A stretch of 51,069 bases of DNA. It comes from Sporolactobacillus spathodeae (GTDB taxonomy: Bacteria > Bacillota > Bacilli > Bacillales > Sporolactobacillaceae). The notes under the pieces are model-generated. The model ran no database searches, was not told where the DNA came from, and saw nothing but the letters and a program-made list of their open reading frames with translations. This document shows positions 1 through 8,670 of this stretch, piece after piece. A program made the translations under genes and the position numbers. How positions within the stretch are numbered: the first letter of the stretch is position 1; each line of letters opens with the position of its first letter. Where the stretch lies: the NCBI RefSeq assembly GCF_016908935.1, contig NZ_JAFBEV010000022.1, positions 1-51,069 on the forward strand, written 5' to 3'.

Positions 1-94
1 GAGCGTATGCGTGTAAATTATGGAACCGCCGTGTACGGAACCGTACGCACGGTGGTGTGAGAGGTCGGAAGCCGAAGGCTTCCTCCTACTCGAT
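1..94 (+). mobile_element. 3' end of a class C group II intron (domains V and VI)
   Basis: Bases about 28-59 fold as a textbook domain V: a 9-bp lower stem (ACCGCCGTG with CACGGTGGT), a two-base CG bulge on the 3' side, a 4-bp upper stem (TACG/CGTA) and a GAAC tetraloop. The CGC triad in the lower stem is the form usual in bacterial class C introns. Bases 61-90 form a domain VI-like hairpin (GAAGCC/GGCTTC core) and the element ends in CTACTCGAT near 94. The reverse-transcriptase ORF and the 5' end lie left of the window. Class C introns usually sit just behind transcription terminators; that cannot be checked here. Confidence 0.85.
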
Positions 95-202
95 TGCACT
101 AAGAATGATAAATATTAAGATTTTTGTTTAAAAAAAGGGTGTGCGCGGCATCTGGCGAAACCTAGTTTTTCTAAACTGAAAAGATAGGTATTGGACTTTT
201 GA

Positions 203-358
203 CGAAAAATGTAGCGCAGGTGCGCTGGTGCCTTGCGGGAAAAGCGAGCCAAGTGAGCCTCGGCAGATTCTGCTTGTCTGAGGAGACGCGCGGCGCCCGC
301 GGCAAGCGAGCGACCGGAACGCAATAGTTGAAAAAGGACGTGGCTATGCCAAGTTTTT
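203..358 (+). repeat. dispersed repeat, copy 1 (full length)
   Basis: Best full-length copy of the family in this window. It has a left part with GCGCAGGTGCGC, a core with TGCGGGAAAAGCGAGC at 235-249, a second AAGCGAGC at 304-311, and a tail GGACGTGGCTATGCCAAGTTTTT that reads like a small hairpin plus T-run. The tail ends 13 bases before the Shine-Dalgarno sequence of the next gene. The rest of the 292-bp gap between intron and gene shows nothing recognisable. Confidence 0.75.
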
Positions 359-386
359 CTAAGAATAGTTTAGGGGAGCGATTTTT

Positions 387-803
387 TTGTGTATGTCGAA
401 GACTTGTTTCAGGGCACGTTATAACGAAACAGATAAGATGGGTGTTGTTCACCATAGTCAATATGTCAACTGGTTTGAGGTAGCGCGTACAGACTGGGTG
501 AAAAATCTAGGCCTTTCTTATCGCAGAATCGAAGAGGAAGGGCTGATGATTCCGGTCATTGGTATTGCCGTTCACTACCATTCTCCAGCAAAATATGATG
601 ACGAAATCATTGTAGAGACTAAGCTAAGCAGCTACGACAGTATTAAAATGACATTCGCCTATAAAGTTTTCAATCATCAGACAGGCAGGCTTCTTGTTGA
701 TGGGACAAGCACACATTGCTGGACAGATTTGCAGATGAAGCCGGTCTCGCTGCGAAAGAAACGACCGGAATTGCATCAGTTGCTTCTTAATGAGTTAAAA
801 TAA
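387..803 (+). CDS. acyl-CoA thioesterase, YbgC/4HBT hot-dog family
   Basis: A protein of 138 aa, normal for single hot-dog-domain thioesterases that hydrolyse acyl-CoA in the cytoplasm. The N-terminal segment RYNETDKMGVVHHSQY (residues 11-26) is the family active-site signature, with D16 as the likely catalytic Asp and the HH pair after it. TTG at 387 is favoured as start because AGGGGAG ends about 8 bases upstream; ATG at 393 is the alternative. It is followed 33 bases later by fxsA. The substrate cannot be told from sequence. Confidence 0.85.
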   Translation: MCMSKTCFRARYNETDKMGVVHHSQYVNWFEVARTDWVKNLGLSYRRIEEEGLMIPVIGIAVHYHSPAKYDDEIIVETKLSSYDSIKMTFAYKVFNHQTGRLLVDGTSTHCWTDLQMKPVSLRKKRPELHQLLLNELK

Positions 804-836
804 ATTGACGGACACGAATAGAAGGGATGAAGGCGA

Positions 837-1238
837 ATGCTGAGAAAAATTATTCTCATTTTACTGTCCTTCTTTCTGATTGAAATCGCCGGCCTGTATT
901 TTGTTTCGCATCTCATTGGCGCAGCTTATACCGTTTTGCTGCTCGTTATCGACGTTCTGATCGGCCTCTTCCTTATATGGCATCAAGGATTTTCGGTTGT
1001 TCGTCATGTTCGAAAGCAATTGCGCATTCGCCATCTGCCCGGAGAAGCGCTGCTGAATGGGATCTGTCTGCTTTTCGCCGGCATTTTGCTGATTGTTCCT
1101 GGTTTTTTAAGCGACATAGCGAGTATTCTTTTGCTTCTTCCATATTTCCGTCATCGTTTGATTCGGAAGATAAAATTTTGGCTAAAGGATTGGTTCAATA
1201 GAAATAAATTTTCATTTATCGCCTATCGAAAAGGGTAA
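837..1238 (+). CDS. fxsA: FxsA family membrane protein
   Basis: Small integral membrane protein of 133 aa. Hydrophobic segments lie at about residues 4-25, 30-50 and 75-100, and the tail is basic. The segment GILLIVPGFLSDIASILLLLP is typical of FxsA, named for relieving phage exclusion in E. coli; its role in Firmicutes is not settled. In B. subtilis the homologue (ytzA) lies beside ytvI and close to citZ, as here. The next gene, ytvI, is convergent and its stop lies 7 bases away, so the two share a very tight 3' junction. Confidence 0.85.
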   Translation: MLRKIILILLSFFLIEIAGLYFVSHLIGAAYTVLLLVIDVLIGLFLIWHQGFSVVRHVRKQLRIRHLPGEALLNGICLLFAGILLIVPGFLSDIASILLLLPYFRHRLIRKIKFWLKDWFNRNKFSFIAYRKG

Positions 1239-1245
1239 GAGCTAA

Positions 1246-2382
1246 TTATTCATTACCCTTTATGATATAGCGCCAAATCATTGCTAGTGTGCCGGTCTGA
1301 TAGAGTGCTTTCAAAACAACGACAGTTAAAGGGCCGATAACAAGACCGGAGAAACCGAGCCAACGGAAGCCGAAATACAGTGAGATAAGCGCGACCAAGG
1401 GGTCAAGACCGATTGCCTGTGATAGAATTTTGGGTTCAAGAAGCTGTCGTTGAATGACCACCGCGAGATAAAGGCTAGTCAGCGCGAGGGCCAGCGAATA
1501 ATGATGCTGTAGCATCTGGAAAATTATCCAGGGAATAAAGATAACGCCTGTTCCAAGATAAGGAATCAGATCGACAAGGCCAGCAAATAGGGCAATGATA
1601 AAGGCATGTCCGGTGCGAAGGATTAAAAGACCGATCAAAAGGGTAAGCATCGTCAGAAGCACAAGAAGAAATTGCGCGCGCACAAAACCGACGGACGTTC
1701 GTTTTAATTCTTGAAACACGCGTGACAAGGGTTGCCTAATCGTAGGTATCAGCCATTCAGATAAACGTGCCTTGAGCACGTCAGCATCTTTAGAAATGAA
1801 GAAAGACGCTAGAAAAATAAAGGCCGCAGAGAGCAATGTATTTGGTAATGAACCGACAAACTGTGTCAGACTCTGCAGTGCGTGTGTAATCAAATCATTC
1901 AGGAAATTCATGAGCGTCGCAACCATGCTTTCAAGATTGAGCTGCACAGTCTTCTGCTGACCTTCGGTGATGCCTGAGAAGATATGAGTTGCTTGTTCCC
2001 AAGAGGGGAGCAGCTTGGCGAAAAAGAAGGTTTGCAAGTCACCGATCAGAGCACCTAGATGATAAGGCATATCTTTAGTTAGGGAAGTGATGCCTTTAAT
2101 CAATGCTAGTGCGAGGCCAAGCATTAGACCGATGGCGACTGAAAAAAAGGCGAACAGCACAACAAAAGAAGCGAGACCGCGCGGCAGGGCGGTTTTTTTA
2201 GCGACGAATGCGACCACCGGGTTAAGAAGCAGTGCCAAAGCAATAGCGATCAAAAAGGGCAGTGCATAGCGGAATGCCAGTGTAACGGCCGCCAGTAGAA
2301 TAGAAACGGCAAGTAGAACGAGGACCGCACGACTGAACGTGCCAACCCATTTTTGGGGTGTCTCTGTTTTGTTTGATTGCAT
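1246..2382 (-). CDS. ytvI: AI-2E family transporter, YtvI-like
   Basis: A polytopic membrane protein of 378 aa with about seven or eight hydrophobic helices and a soluble stretch around residues 100-170. The C-terminal signature GLVDLIPYLGTG (about residues 270-281) is characteristic of the AI-2E exporter/permease family (PF01594). In Bacillus this gene (ytvI) lies beside citZ, as here, transcribed away from it. A quorum-signal substrate should not be assumed: many family members have other or unknown cargo, including Na+/H+ exchange. Confidence 0.88.
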   Translation of the reverse strand: MQSNKTETPQKWVGTFSRAVLVLLAVSILLAAVTLAFRYALPFLIAIALALLLNPVVAFVAKKTALPRGLASFVVLFAFFSVAIGLMLGLALALIKGITSLTKDMPYHLGALIGDLQTFFFAKLLPSWEQATHIFSGITEGQQKTVQLNLESMVATLMNFLNDLITHALQSLTQFVGSLPNTLLSAAFIFLASFFISKDADVLKARLSEWLIPTIRQPLSRVFQELKRTSVGFVRAQFLLVLLTMLTLLIGLLILRTGHAFIIALFAGLVDLIPYLGTGVIFIPWIIFQMLQHHYSLALALTSLYLAVVIQRQLLEPKILSQAIGLDPLVALISLYFGFRWLGFSGLVIGPLTVVVLKALYQTGTLAMIWRYIIKGNE

Positions 2383-2492
2383 GGCCTGATCCCACCTTCA
2401 TTTATAATTATTCATCGGACAAGAACGTATGACGGATTTGATTCGAGTCGTACTGTTGGAAGATCGAAAATTATTTCCGAAAGGCATTTCTG

Positions 2493-2521
2493 TTCACAAA
2501 AATGACTAATCAGTCTATAAT
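2493..2521 (+). promoter_or_regulatory. sigma-A promoter of citZ
   Basis: TTCACA (2493-2498, 5 of 6 to consensus), a 17-base spacer, then TATAAT (2516-2521, 6 of 6). Transcription should begin near 2528, about 90 bases before citZ. Confidence 0.65.
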
Positions 2522-2557
2522 CATCATTAGAAGATGTGTCCTTTAAATTCCGTTCAA

Positions 2558-2573
2558 ATTAAGCGCTTACAAT
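2558..2573 (+). promoter_or_regulatory. cre (CcpA) operator in the citZ leader
   Basis: ATTAAGCGCTTACAAT contains the AAGCGCTT palindrome at the heart of catabolite-responsive elements. It lies about 30 bases downstream of the predicted start point, a position where CcpA would block elongation. CcpA control of citZ is established in B. subtilis; here it is inferred from the site. Confidence 0.6.
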
Positions 2574-2616
2574 GTTCCTTAGCCTCACGTTCATTTTAGC
2601 TTAGGGGGTTATTTAA

Positions 2617-3732
2617 ATGACGACGACAAAAGGATTGGAAGGCATTGTTGCAACGACATCAGCGATTAGTTCCATTCATAACGATGTGCTGACTTATCGG
2701 GGATACAGCATTGAGGATCTCGCCGAACAGGCGACATTTGAAGAAGTCGTTTATCTGCTCTGGAACGGAGAATTACCCGATGCCGTTCAATTGCGTGAAT
2801 TCCGTTCGAATTTAGCCAATAACGCTACGGTTCCTGATGAGATTTATGATCTGATTAAGGCTCTGCCCCACCAGAAGGTTCATCCGATGGCAGTACTGAG
2901 AACAGCAGTATCGGCGCTAGGCGTGCTCGATGAGCAAGCAGATGACATGGATGAAAAGACAAATAAACAAAAAGCAATACGTATCCAGGCAAAGATTTCA
3001 ACAATTGTGACTGCATTTTCACGAATCCGCCAAGGGCTGGAGCCCGTTGCACCGCGCAAGGATCTCGGTTTCGCAGCTAATTTCCTTTACATGCTGAAAG
3101 GAAAAGAGCCCAGTACAGTTGCAGCGAGAACTTTTGATAAAGCGCTAATTCTTCATGCTGATCATGAATTGAATGCCTCAACATTTACCGCGCGGGTCTG
3201 TGTCGCGACACTGTCGGATATTTACTCAGGTGTTACGGCGGCAATCGGCGCATTAAAAGGACCGCTGCATGGCGGTGCGAACGAGCAAGTGATGCGTATG
3301 CTCGATAAAATCACTTCTATTAGTGAGGCAGATTTCTTTATCGAAGATGCGCTTGCTAAGAAACAGAAGATTATGGGTTTTGGTCATCGCGTCTATAAAA
3401 ACGGGGATCCTCGTGCACGTATTCAAAAGAAGATGGCTGAAGAGCTAACACAGGACAGTGGTGAGGAGAAACTCTATTTACTTTCCGCACACATTGAAGA
3501 ATTGATTAGGAATCGGAAGGGTCTCTTGCCGAATACGGATTTCTATTCAGCAACGATTTACCATACCCTTGGCATTGAGACTGATCTGTTTACACCAGTC
3601 TTTGCAGTCAGCCGTACATCCGGATGGGTGGCTCATATTCTCGAGCAACTTGGTGACAATCGACTGATTCGACCGAGAGCGGAATACAATGGACAGCCGT
3701 ACCGCGCCTATGTTCCTGTGGATGCGCGCTAA
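2617..3732 (+). CDS. citZ: citrate synthase
   Basis: Condenses oxaloacetate and acetyl-CoA to citrate, the entry step of the TCA cycle. The protein is 371 aa, the usual length for the short Gram-positive type. Catalytic residues are visible: H183 in ADHELNAS, H218 in GPLHGGANEQ, H257 in GFGHRVYKNGDPRA and D308 in PNTDFYSA. A good Shine-Dalgarno (AGGGGG) precedes the ATG. It heads the citZ-icd-mdh block, each gene having its own spacer, and has a cre site in its leader. Confidence 0.97.
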   Translation: MTTTKGLEGIVATTSAISSIHNDVLTYRGYSIEDLAEQATFEEVVYLLWNGELPDAVQLREFRSNLANNATVPDEIYDLIKALPHQKVHPMAVLRTAVSALGVLDEQADDMDEKTNKQKAIRIQAKISTIVTAFSRIRQGLEPVAPRKDLGFAANFLYMLKGKEPSTVAARTFDKALILHADHELNASTFTARVCVATLSDIYSGVTAAIGALKGPLHGGANEQVMRMLDKITSISEADFFIEDALAKKQKIMGFGHRVYKNGDPRARIQKKMAEELTQDSGEEKLYLLSAHIEELIRNRKGLLPNTDFYSATIYHTLGIETDLFTPVFAVSRTSGWVAHILEQLGDNRLIRPRAEYNGQPYRAYVPVDAR

Positions 3733-3749
3733 GCTTCTTCACACTGAAG

Positions 3750-3779
3750 GTAACAAGAAACTGGTGTAACTGTTATAAT
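3750..3779 (+). promoter_or_regulatory. possible promoter of icd
   Basis: A perfect TATAAT at 3774-3779 follows a weak GTAACA (3750-3755) with an 18-base spacer. It would give icd its own start in addition to read-through from citZ. Confidence 0.35.
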
Positions 3780-3838
3780 AATCTTGCAAGATGTAAAGAA
3801 TGATTAATCGCATACAGAACCAGTAGGAGGTCCGAGAC

Positions 3839-5107
3839 GTGATGCAAGGCGAAAAAATCAGTGTAGACAACGGCGAATTAAAAGTTCCAAATCATCCTAT
3901 CGTTCCTTTTATTGAAGGGGACGGGATCGGGCCGGATATTTGGAAAGCAGCATCAAGAGTTTTCGATGCTGCCATTGCGAAAGCTTATAACGGTGAAAAA
4001 AAGATTGTTTGGAAAGAACTACTCTGCGGGCAAAAAGCGTTTGACACGACTGGGGAGTGGCTCCCTCAGGAAACTCTTGACGCGATTAAGGCGTATGTGA
4101 TTGCGATCAAAGGCCCGCTTACGACGCCGGTCGGTGGTGGAATCCGCTCGCTGAATGTCGCATTGCGTCAACAATTAGATTTGTTTACCTGTCTTCGCCC
4201 GGTGCGCTATTTTCAAGGCGTTCCTTCGCCGGTGAAACAGCCAGAACTTGTTGATATGGTCATCTTCCGTGAAAATACAGAAGATATTTATGCCGGCATC
4301 GAATTTGAATCTGGCACCGCCGAAGTGCGGAAAGTTATTCAATTTCTGCAAAATGAAATGGGTGTCCGCAAGATTCGTTTTCCGGAGACTTCCGGTATTG
4401 GTGTAAAACCAGTATCCAAAGAAGGGACGGAGCGTCTTGTGCGCGCGGCAATTCGCTATGCAATCAGCGAAGGCCGAAAAAGTGTGACATTGGTGCATAA
4501 GGGCAATATTATGAAGTTTACTGAAGGTGCCTTCAAAAATTGGGGCTATGCCCTCGCCGAAAAAGAATTTGCTGACAAAACATTTTCATGGAAACAATAT
4601 GATGCGATTAAAGCGGAAAAAGGAAAAGACGCGGCAGACGCAGCGCAACAAGAAGCAATTGATAGTGGGAAGGTTCTAGTTAAAGACGCGATCGCTGATA
4701 ATTTTCTTCAGCAGATTCTAACGCGTCCTGCTGAATACGATGTTGTGGCGACAATGAATCTTGACGGCGATTATATCTCTGATGCACTTGCTGCCCAAGT
4801 TGGCGGAATTGGCATTGCTCCAGGTGCCAACATCAATTATGAAACAGGAATCGCAATTTTTGAAGCAACACATGGCACGGCACCGAAATATGCCGGATTA
4901 GATAAGGTAAATCCTTCGTCCGTCATTCTGTCCGGCGTCCTGATGTTGGAACATCTTAAATGGTATGAGGCTGCCCAATTGATCACGCAAGCCATTGAAA
5001 AAACGATATCTGCAAAAACTGTCACTTACGATTTTGCTCGGCTGATGGAGGGCGCTAAAGAAGTCAAGTGTTCCGAATTTGCCGATGCAGTCATTAGCAA
5101 TCTTTAA
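3839..5107 (+). CDS. icd: isocitrate dehydrogenase, NADP-dependent type
   Basis: Oxidative decarboxylation of isocitrate to 2-oxoglutarate. The protein is 422 aa, the length of the bacterial homodimeric NADP enzyme. Landmarks include [11 protein letters not shown] near the N-terminus, [13 protein letters not shown] (the Ser equivalent to the phosphorylated Ser of E. coli Icd), [15 protein letters not shown], and [13 protein letters not shown] with the metal-binding Asp residues. [13 protein letters not shown] follows in the cofactor region. GTG at 3839 is chosen as start because AGGAGG ends 8 bases before it; the adjacent ATG at 3842 is nearly as good. Confidence 0.96.
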   Translation: MMQGEKISVDNGELKVPNHPIVPFIEGDGIGPDIWKAASRVFDAAIAKAYNGEKKIVWKELLCGQKAFDTTGEWLPQETLDAIKAYVIAIKGPLTTPVGGGIRSLNVALRQQLDLFTCLRPVRYFQGVPSPVKQPELVDMVIFRENTEDIYAGIEFESGTAEVRKVIQFLQNEMGVRKIRFPETSGIGVKPVSKEGTERLVRAAIRYAISEGRKSVTLVHKGNIMKFTEGAFKNWGYALAEKEFADKTFSWKQYDAIKAEKGKDAADAAQQEAIDSGKVLVKDAIADNFLQQILTRPAEYDVVATMNLDGDYISDALAAQVGGIGIAPGANINYETGIAIFEATHGTAPKYAGLDKVNPSSVILSGVLMLEHLKWYEAAQLITQAIEKTISAKTVTYDFARLMEGAKEVKCSEFADAVISNL

Positions 5108-5166
5108 AGGAATTGAAGGCTGCGGATAGACGATAAGGTCTCCCGTGCGGCTCTCACATACATTTC

Positions 5167-5214
5167 GTTCAGTAAACAACCGGGATTCATTTGAATCCCG
5201 GTTGTTTACTGAAC
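5167..5214 (+). repeat. 48-bp perfect inverted repeat between icd and mdh
   Basis: Arms of 23 bases at 5167-5189 and 5192-5214 are exact reverse complements with only TT between them, giving a 22-bp stem with a 4-base loop as RNA. The middle (AAACAACCGGG...CCCGGTTGTTT) has an A-tract and T-tract like a bidirectional terminator for icd, but pairing continues beyond them. An extended -10 element begins three bases after the right arm. Confidence 0.9.
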
Positions 5215-5216
5215 TA

Positions 5217-5225
5217 TGCTATAAT
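5217..5225 (+). promoter_or_regulatory. extended -10 promoter before mdh
   Basis: TG-C-TATAAT (TATAAT at 5220-5225) is a good extended -10. No -35 box is found at normal spacing because the region is occupied by the right arm of the 48-bp palindrome. The mdh leader would be about 180 nt long and contains a run of eight T (5339-5346) after a weak stem. Confidence 0.45.
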
Positions 5226-5410
5226 CGAAAGTGAGCGAGATAAGCCGGTGGATTTGGCACTTTATGTGTCCTGTCAACCAGCGAGCATCGTTGGATTTTG
5301 AGTGCTTTATTCTTTTGCACCGTTCGGTCTGTCACGGCTTTTTTTTCGACAATAAATGACAGCGCATACATTCGATTAACGCGAGCGCTGTTAAATGGAG
5401 GGGACCGGTT

Positions 5411-6346
5411 ATGTCTGTCAATCGTAAAAAGGTGTCGGTTATCGGTGCTGGATTTACAGGAGCAACAGCAGCATTTCTCATTGCCCAAAAAGAACTAGCT
5501 GATGTTGTTCTGCTTGATATACCTAAGATGGAGAAACCGGCAAAAGGAAAAGCACTTGATATGCTCGAAGCTTCGCCAATCCAAGGCTTTGACGTTCAGA
5601 TTACGGGGACATCTGATTATACGGAGACAGCGAATTCAGATGTGATTATCATTACCGCAGGAATTGCTCGAAAGCCAGGAATGAGCCGTGATGATCTTGT
5701 CGCGATTAACGCCGGCATTATGAAAGAGGTCACGCAACAAATTGTCCGTCATTCACCGAAATGTACAATCCTTGTGCTTAGCAACCCGGTCGATGCCATG
5801 ACATATACGGTCCTTAAGGAATCCGGATTTCCGAAAACTCGTGTAATTGGTCAGTCAGGTGTGCTGGATACAGCCCGTTTCCGTACTTTCATTGCCCAGG
5901 AACTTAATGTTTCTGTAGAAGACGTTACCGGTTTTGTGCTTGGCGGACATGGCGATTCTATGGTTCCTTTGACACGCTATTCTTATGTCGGCGGCATACC
6001 TGTAGAAACCTTGTTAGCCAAGGATCGAATTGACGCGATTGTTGAAAGGACACGCAAAGGTGGTGGAGAAATTGTTTCGCTACTTGGCAACGGCAGTGCC
6101 TACTATGCACCAGCTGCCGCTCTTGTGCAGATGGCTGAAGCAATTTTGAAAGACAAACGAAAAATCCTGCCAGCTATTGCCTATCTTGATGGCGAATACG
6201 GCTACAGCAACATCTGCCTCGGTGTCCCGGTTTTGCTTGGCAAGAATGGGATTGAGAAAGTTATTGAGCTGGCGTTGATGAAAGAAGAAAAATCAGCGCT
6301 TGACGTCTCCGTCCAATCAGTCAAACGTGTTTTGCAGACAATATAA
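5411..6346 (+). CDS. mdh: malate dehydrogenase
   Basis: NAD-dependent oxidation of malate to oxaloacetate, closing the TCA cycle. The protein is 311 aa, the standard length of LDH-like bacterial MDH. The Rossmann glycine motif ([13 protein letters not shown]) is at the N-terminus and the Asp in VLLDIP binds the NAD ribose. The substrate loop [11 protein letters not shown] has the malate-binding arginines, and [10 protein letters not shown] holds the catalytic His. A GGAGGGG Shine-Dalgarno lies 8 bases before the ATG. In B. subtilis mdh is followed by phoPR; here pstSCAB is interposed. Confidence 0.96.
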   Translation: MSVNRKKVSVIGAGFTGATAAFLIAQKELADVVLLDIPKMEKPAKGKALDMLEASPIQGFDVQITGTSDYTETANSDVIIITAGIARKPGMSRDDLVAINAGIMKEVTQQIVRHSPKCTILVLSNPVDAMTYTVLKESGFPKTRVIGQSGVLDTARFRTFIAQELNVSVEDVTGFVLGGHGDSMVPLTRYSYVGGIPVETLLAKDRIDAIVERTRKGGGEIVSLLGNGSAYYAPAAALVQMAEAILKDKRKILPAIAYLDGEYGYSNICLGVPVLLGKNGIEKVIELALMKEEKSALDVSVQSVKRVLQTI

Positions 6347-6374
6347 ACATCAAACAGAAAATTGATTCCTTTAG

Positions 6375-6417
6375 AGATGCCTCAACAACCGTTTTTCGGC
6401 CTTGAGGCATCTTTTTT
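6375..6417 (+). terminator. intrinsic terminator after mdh
   Basis: Arms AGATGCCTCAA (6375-6385) and TTGAGGCATCT (6402-6412) pair perfectly and are followed by a T-run. The 16-base loop is GC-rich. Confidence 0.9.
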
Positions 6418-6575
6418 GCAAGTATTGATAGAGACTTTAACAAAGACTCACGCAATAAAGCAGACATTTCAGCAAATACTAAAGGAGTGTCCAAATAGCG
6501 TGAAGTGAGCGGAAAATTTGTCTTTGAAGGACATATCGGTCAATTTCAAGGGCATAACAGTCGACAATATTCGCC

Positions 6576-6614
6576 TTTACATTAAATTTACAAAGGGTTT
6601 ATATGCGATTAATA
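6576..6614 (+). promoter_or_regulatory. PhoP box: four TT(A/T)A(C/T)A half-sites at 11-bp spacing
   Basis: TTTACA at 6576-6581, TTTACA at 6587-6592, TTTATA at 6598-6603 and TTAATA at 6609-6614, each separated by exactly 5 bases. This is the layout of PhoP~P binding sites at Bacillus Pho promoters. The last repeat ends 9 bases before the -10 (TAATAT, 6624-6629), so bound PhoP would take the place of a -35 contact. Confidence 0.85.
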
Positions 6615-6623
6615 GTCACCCTT

Positions 6624-6629
6624 TAATAT
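6624..6629 (+). promoter_or_regulatory. -10 element of the pst promoter
   Basis: TAATAT, 4 of 6 to consensus and with no -35 box, as expected for an activator-dependent promoter. It is placed directly after the PhoP half-sites. Confidence 0.55.
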
Positions 6630-6676
6630 GGACACTGTAAGAAGGGTATGAAAACTTTGAGGGGGAAAACAGTCTT

Positions 6677-7600
6677 ATGAAAAAGAAGAGTTTGCTAACG
6701 ATCGTTAGCCTGCTGCTTGCATTCTCAATGGTCCTTGTTCTTGGTGCCTGCGGCAAATCATCAACAGGAAGCAGCACAACAAGTTCCAGCAGCAGTTCAT
6801 CTTCATCATTGTCTGGCAAGCTCACGATTGGTGGATCCACAGCGCTTCAGCCTTTGGCAGCTCAAGCCGCAAAAGAATTTATGGATAAAAACCCAAATGT
6901 ACAGATTGATGTACAAGGCGGCGGTAGCGGTACAGGGCTGAGCAGTGTTTCTGCGGGTAATTTTGACATTGGTATGTCTGATATCTTTGCAGAAAACGGC
7001 AAGAGCATTGACGCAAGCAAGCTTGCGGATAACAAAGTAGCTGTGGTTGGTATGACAGCCGCTGTCAACCCTAAAGCCGGTGTGAAAAATCTTTCCAAAG
7101 CTGATTTGATTAAAGTGTTTACCGGTAAGGTAAAGAACTGGAAAGAAGTCGGCGGTAAAGACGTGAAAATCACATTAGTTAACCGTCCTGACGGTTCAGG
7201 TACCCGAGCAACATTCGACCAATTTGCATTGGATGGCAAAACACCTGCTGAAGGTATTACACAGGATTCAACGGATACAGTAAAGAAAATTATTGCACAG
7301 ACTCCTGGCGCGATTGGCTATATGGCACTCTCATACTTCAAAGCCAGCGACAACTCAGTTGTTAAACTTTCCATCGATGGTGTAGAAGCAACTGATGCAA
7401 CTGTAGCATCGGGCAAATTCCCAGTATGGGCTTACGAACACATGTATACAAAAAAAGCACCTTCCAAATTGGTTAAGGCGTTCATTGATTACATGGTTGG
7501 TTCCGATGTACAGGGCAAAGATGTGCCGGCTCAAGGCTATCTGTCCGTAGATAAGATGACGGTACAGCGCGATGCTACGGGTAAAGTATCGAGCAAATAA
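6677..7600 (+). CDS. pstS: phosphate-binding lipoprotein of the Pst ABC transporter
   Basis: Extracellular high-affinity phosphate receptor anchored by a lipid. The protein is 307 aa. The signal peptide ends in the lipobox LGAC with C25 as the lipidated residue, followed by a very Ser/Thr-rich linker (about residues 28-46). The phosphate-binding segments GGSTALQPLAA and GSGTRATFDQF are both present. It is the first gene after the PhoP box array. A hairpin without T-run separates it from pstC, which fits a higher level of the binding protein than of the permease. Confidence 0.96.
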   Translation: MKKKSLLTIVSLLLAFSMVLVLGACGKSSTGSSTTSSSSSSSSSLSGKLTIGGSTALQPLAAQAAKEFMDKNPNVQIDVQGGGSGTGLSSVSAGNFDIGMSDIFAENGKSIDASKLADNKVAVVGMTAAVNPKAGVKNLSKADLIKVFTGKVKNWKEVGGKDVKITLVNRPDGSGTRATFDQFALDGKTPAEGITQDSTDTVKKIIAQTPGAIGYMALSYFKASDNSVVKLSIDGVEATDATVASGKFPVWAYEHMYTKKAPSKLVKAFIDYMVGSDVQGKDVPAQGYLSVDKMTVQRDATGKVSSK

Positions 7601-7629
7601 AATCGCAAGCTAAATAAAAAATAAAATAA

Positions 7630-7665
7630 GTGGAGCGGGATTCTTTTGGGATTCCCGCTTACCAC
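7630..7665 (+). promoter_or_regulatory. intra-operon hairpin between pstS and pstC
   Basis: GTGG-AGCGGGA pairs with TCCCGCT-TA-CCAC. There is no T-run after it, so it is more likely an mRNA-stabilising or partial attenuating structure than a full terminator. A short direct repeat (two TATATAGAG units) follows at about 7669-7686. Confidence 0.6.
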
Positions 7666-7701
7666 TGTATATAGAGTATATAGAGTAAAAAGTAATGGGG
7701 T

Positions 7702-8670
7702 GTGATGATGAAAGCAAGCAGGGGATTGACCGAAGAAGCCCTTTCCAAGCAGACAGATCCTTCGCTCTTAAAGGAATCAGGCTTATTCAAACAATTAACG
7801 AACCGGTACAGTGAAAGCAGAGGCAAATTTCTGATTTTCAGCTGCGCGTTGTTGATGATTGTTGCGGTCATTGCAATAACATTATTTTTAATGGTTCAGG
7901 GATTACGTTCGTTTGTTGTCGATCATATCAATCCATGGACTTTTATCACGGGGATGCAGTGGTATCCTGACTCAGCCACTCACCCGTCGTTTGGGGCGCT
8001 ACCGTTTATCTTCGGTTCGATGGCGGTAACACTGCTCGCCGCAGTAATTGCGACGCCGATTGCGGTGGGTACGGCTATTTTCATGGCGGAACTGTCACAA
8101 AAATGGGGCCAGCGCCTGATGCAACCAGTCATTGAAATTCTTGTTGGCATTCCATCTGTTGTGTACGGATTGATTGGTTTGCTTGTTGTGGTTCCGTTCA
8201 TGCGTATTCATTTTGGTGGGTCCGGATTCAATTTGATTACAGGTGCTCTGGTTGTTGGCATCATGATTCTACCAACTGTGGCCAGTATTGCAGCCGACAG
8301 TATTCGCGCCGTGCCGAATTCACTCCGTGAAGCTTCTTATGCGATTGGCGGCACAAAATGGCAGACGATTTGGCGTGTAGTCATTCCGGCAGCGGGGGCA
8401 AACTTGATTACTGCAATTGTACTTGGCATGTCCCGCGCTTTCGGTGAAGCACTGGCGGTTCAGATGGTTATCGGAAATGCACGGAATCTCCCTCATTCCC
8501 TTTTCGATCCAGCGGCGACACTGACTACCATTATTACTCTGAGCATGGGCAACAGTACAACTGGCAGTGTACTCAATGACGCACTTTGGTCGCTTGGACT
8601 TGTTTTATTATTGATTTCTTACTTGTTTATTCTCTTGGTTCGGTTTCTTTCCAGAAAGAGGGTGCTGTGA
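7702..8670 (+). CDS. pstC: phosphate ABC transporter permease PstC
   Basis: One of the two membrane subunits of the high-affinity phosphate importer. Up to 322 aa with six hydrophobic helices. The EAA cytoplasmic loop that contacts the ATPase reads REASYAIGGTKWQTIWRVVIP. GTG at 7702 and ATG at 7705 and 7708 are all possible starts; a GGGG-type Shine-Dalgarno at 7697-7700 favours 7705 or 7708. The stop overlaps the pstA start by one base, so the two are translationally coupled. Confidence 0.94.
   Translation: MMMKASRGLTEEALSKQTDPSLLKESGLFKQLTNRYSESRGKFLIFSCALLMIVAVIAITLFLMVQGLRSFVVDHINPWTFITGMQWYPDSATHPSFGALPFIFGSMAVTLLAAVIATPIAVGTAIFMAELSQKWGQRLMQPVIEILVGIPSVVYGLIGLLVVVPFMRIHFGGSGFNLITGALVVGIMILPTVASIAADSIRAVPNSLREASYAIGGTKWQTIWRVVIPAAGANLITAIVLGMSRAFGEALAVQMVIGNARNLPHSLFDPAATLTTIITLSMGNSTTGSVLNDALWSLGLVLLLISYLFILLVRFLSRKRVL

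Noticed and set aside
2517-2531. CcpC-like box (ATAA-N7-TTAT type) at the citZ promoter
   Set aside because: Only the first half (ATAA) matches; the second half reads TAGA, so support is too weak.
5339-5346. Attenuator in the mdh leader
   Set aside because: The T-run is preceded only by a very weak 4-bp stem (CCGT/ACGG), not a convincing terminator.
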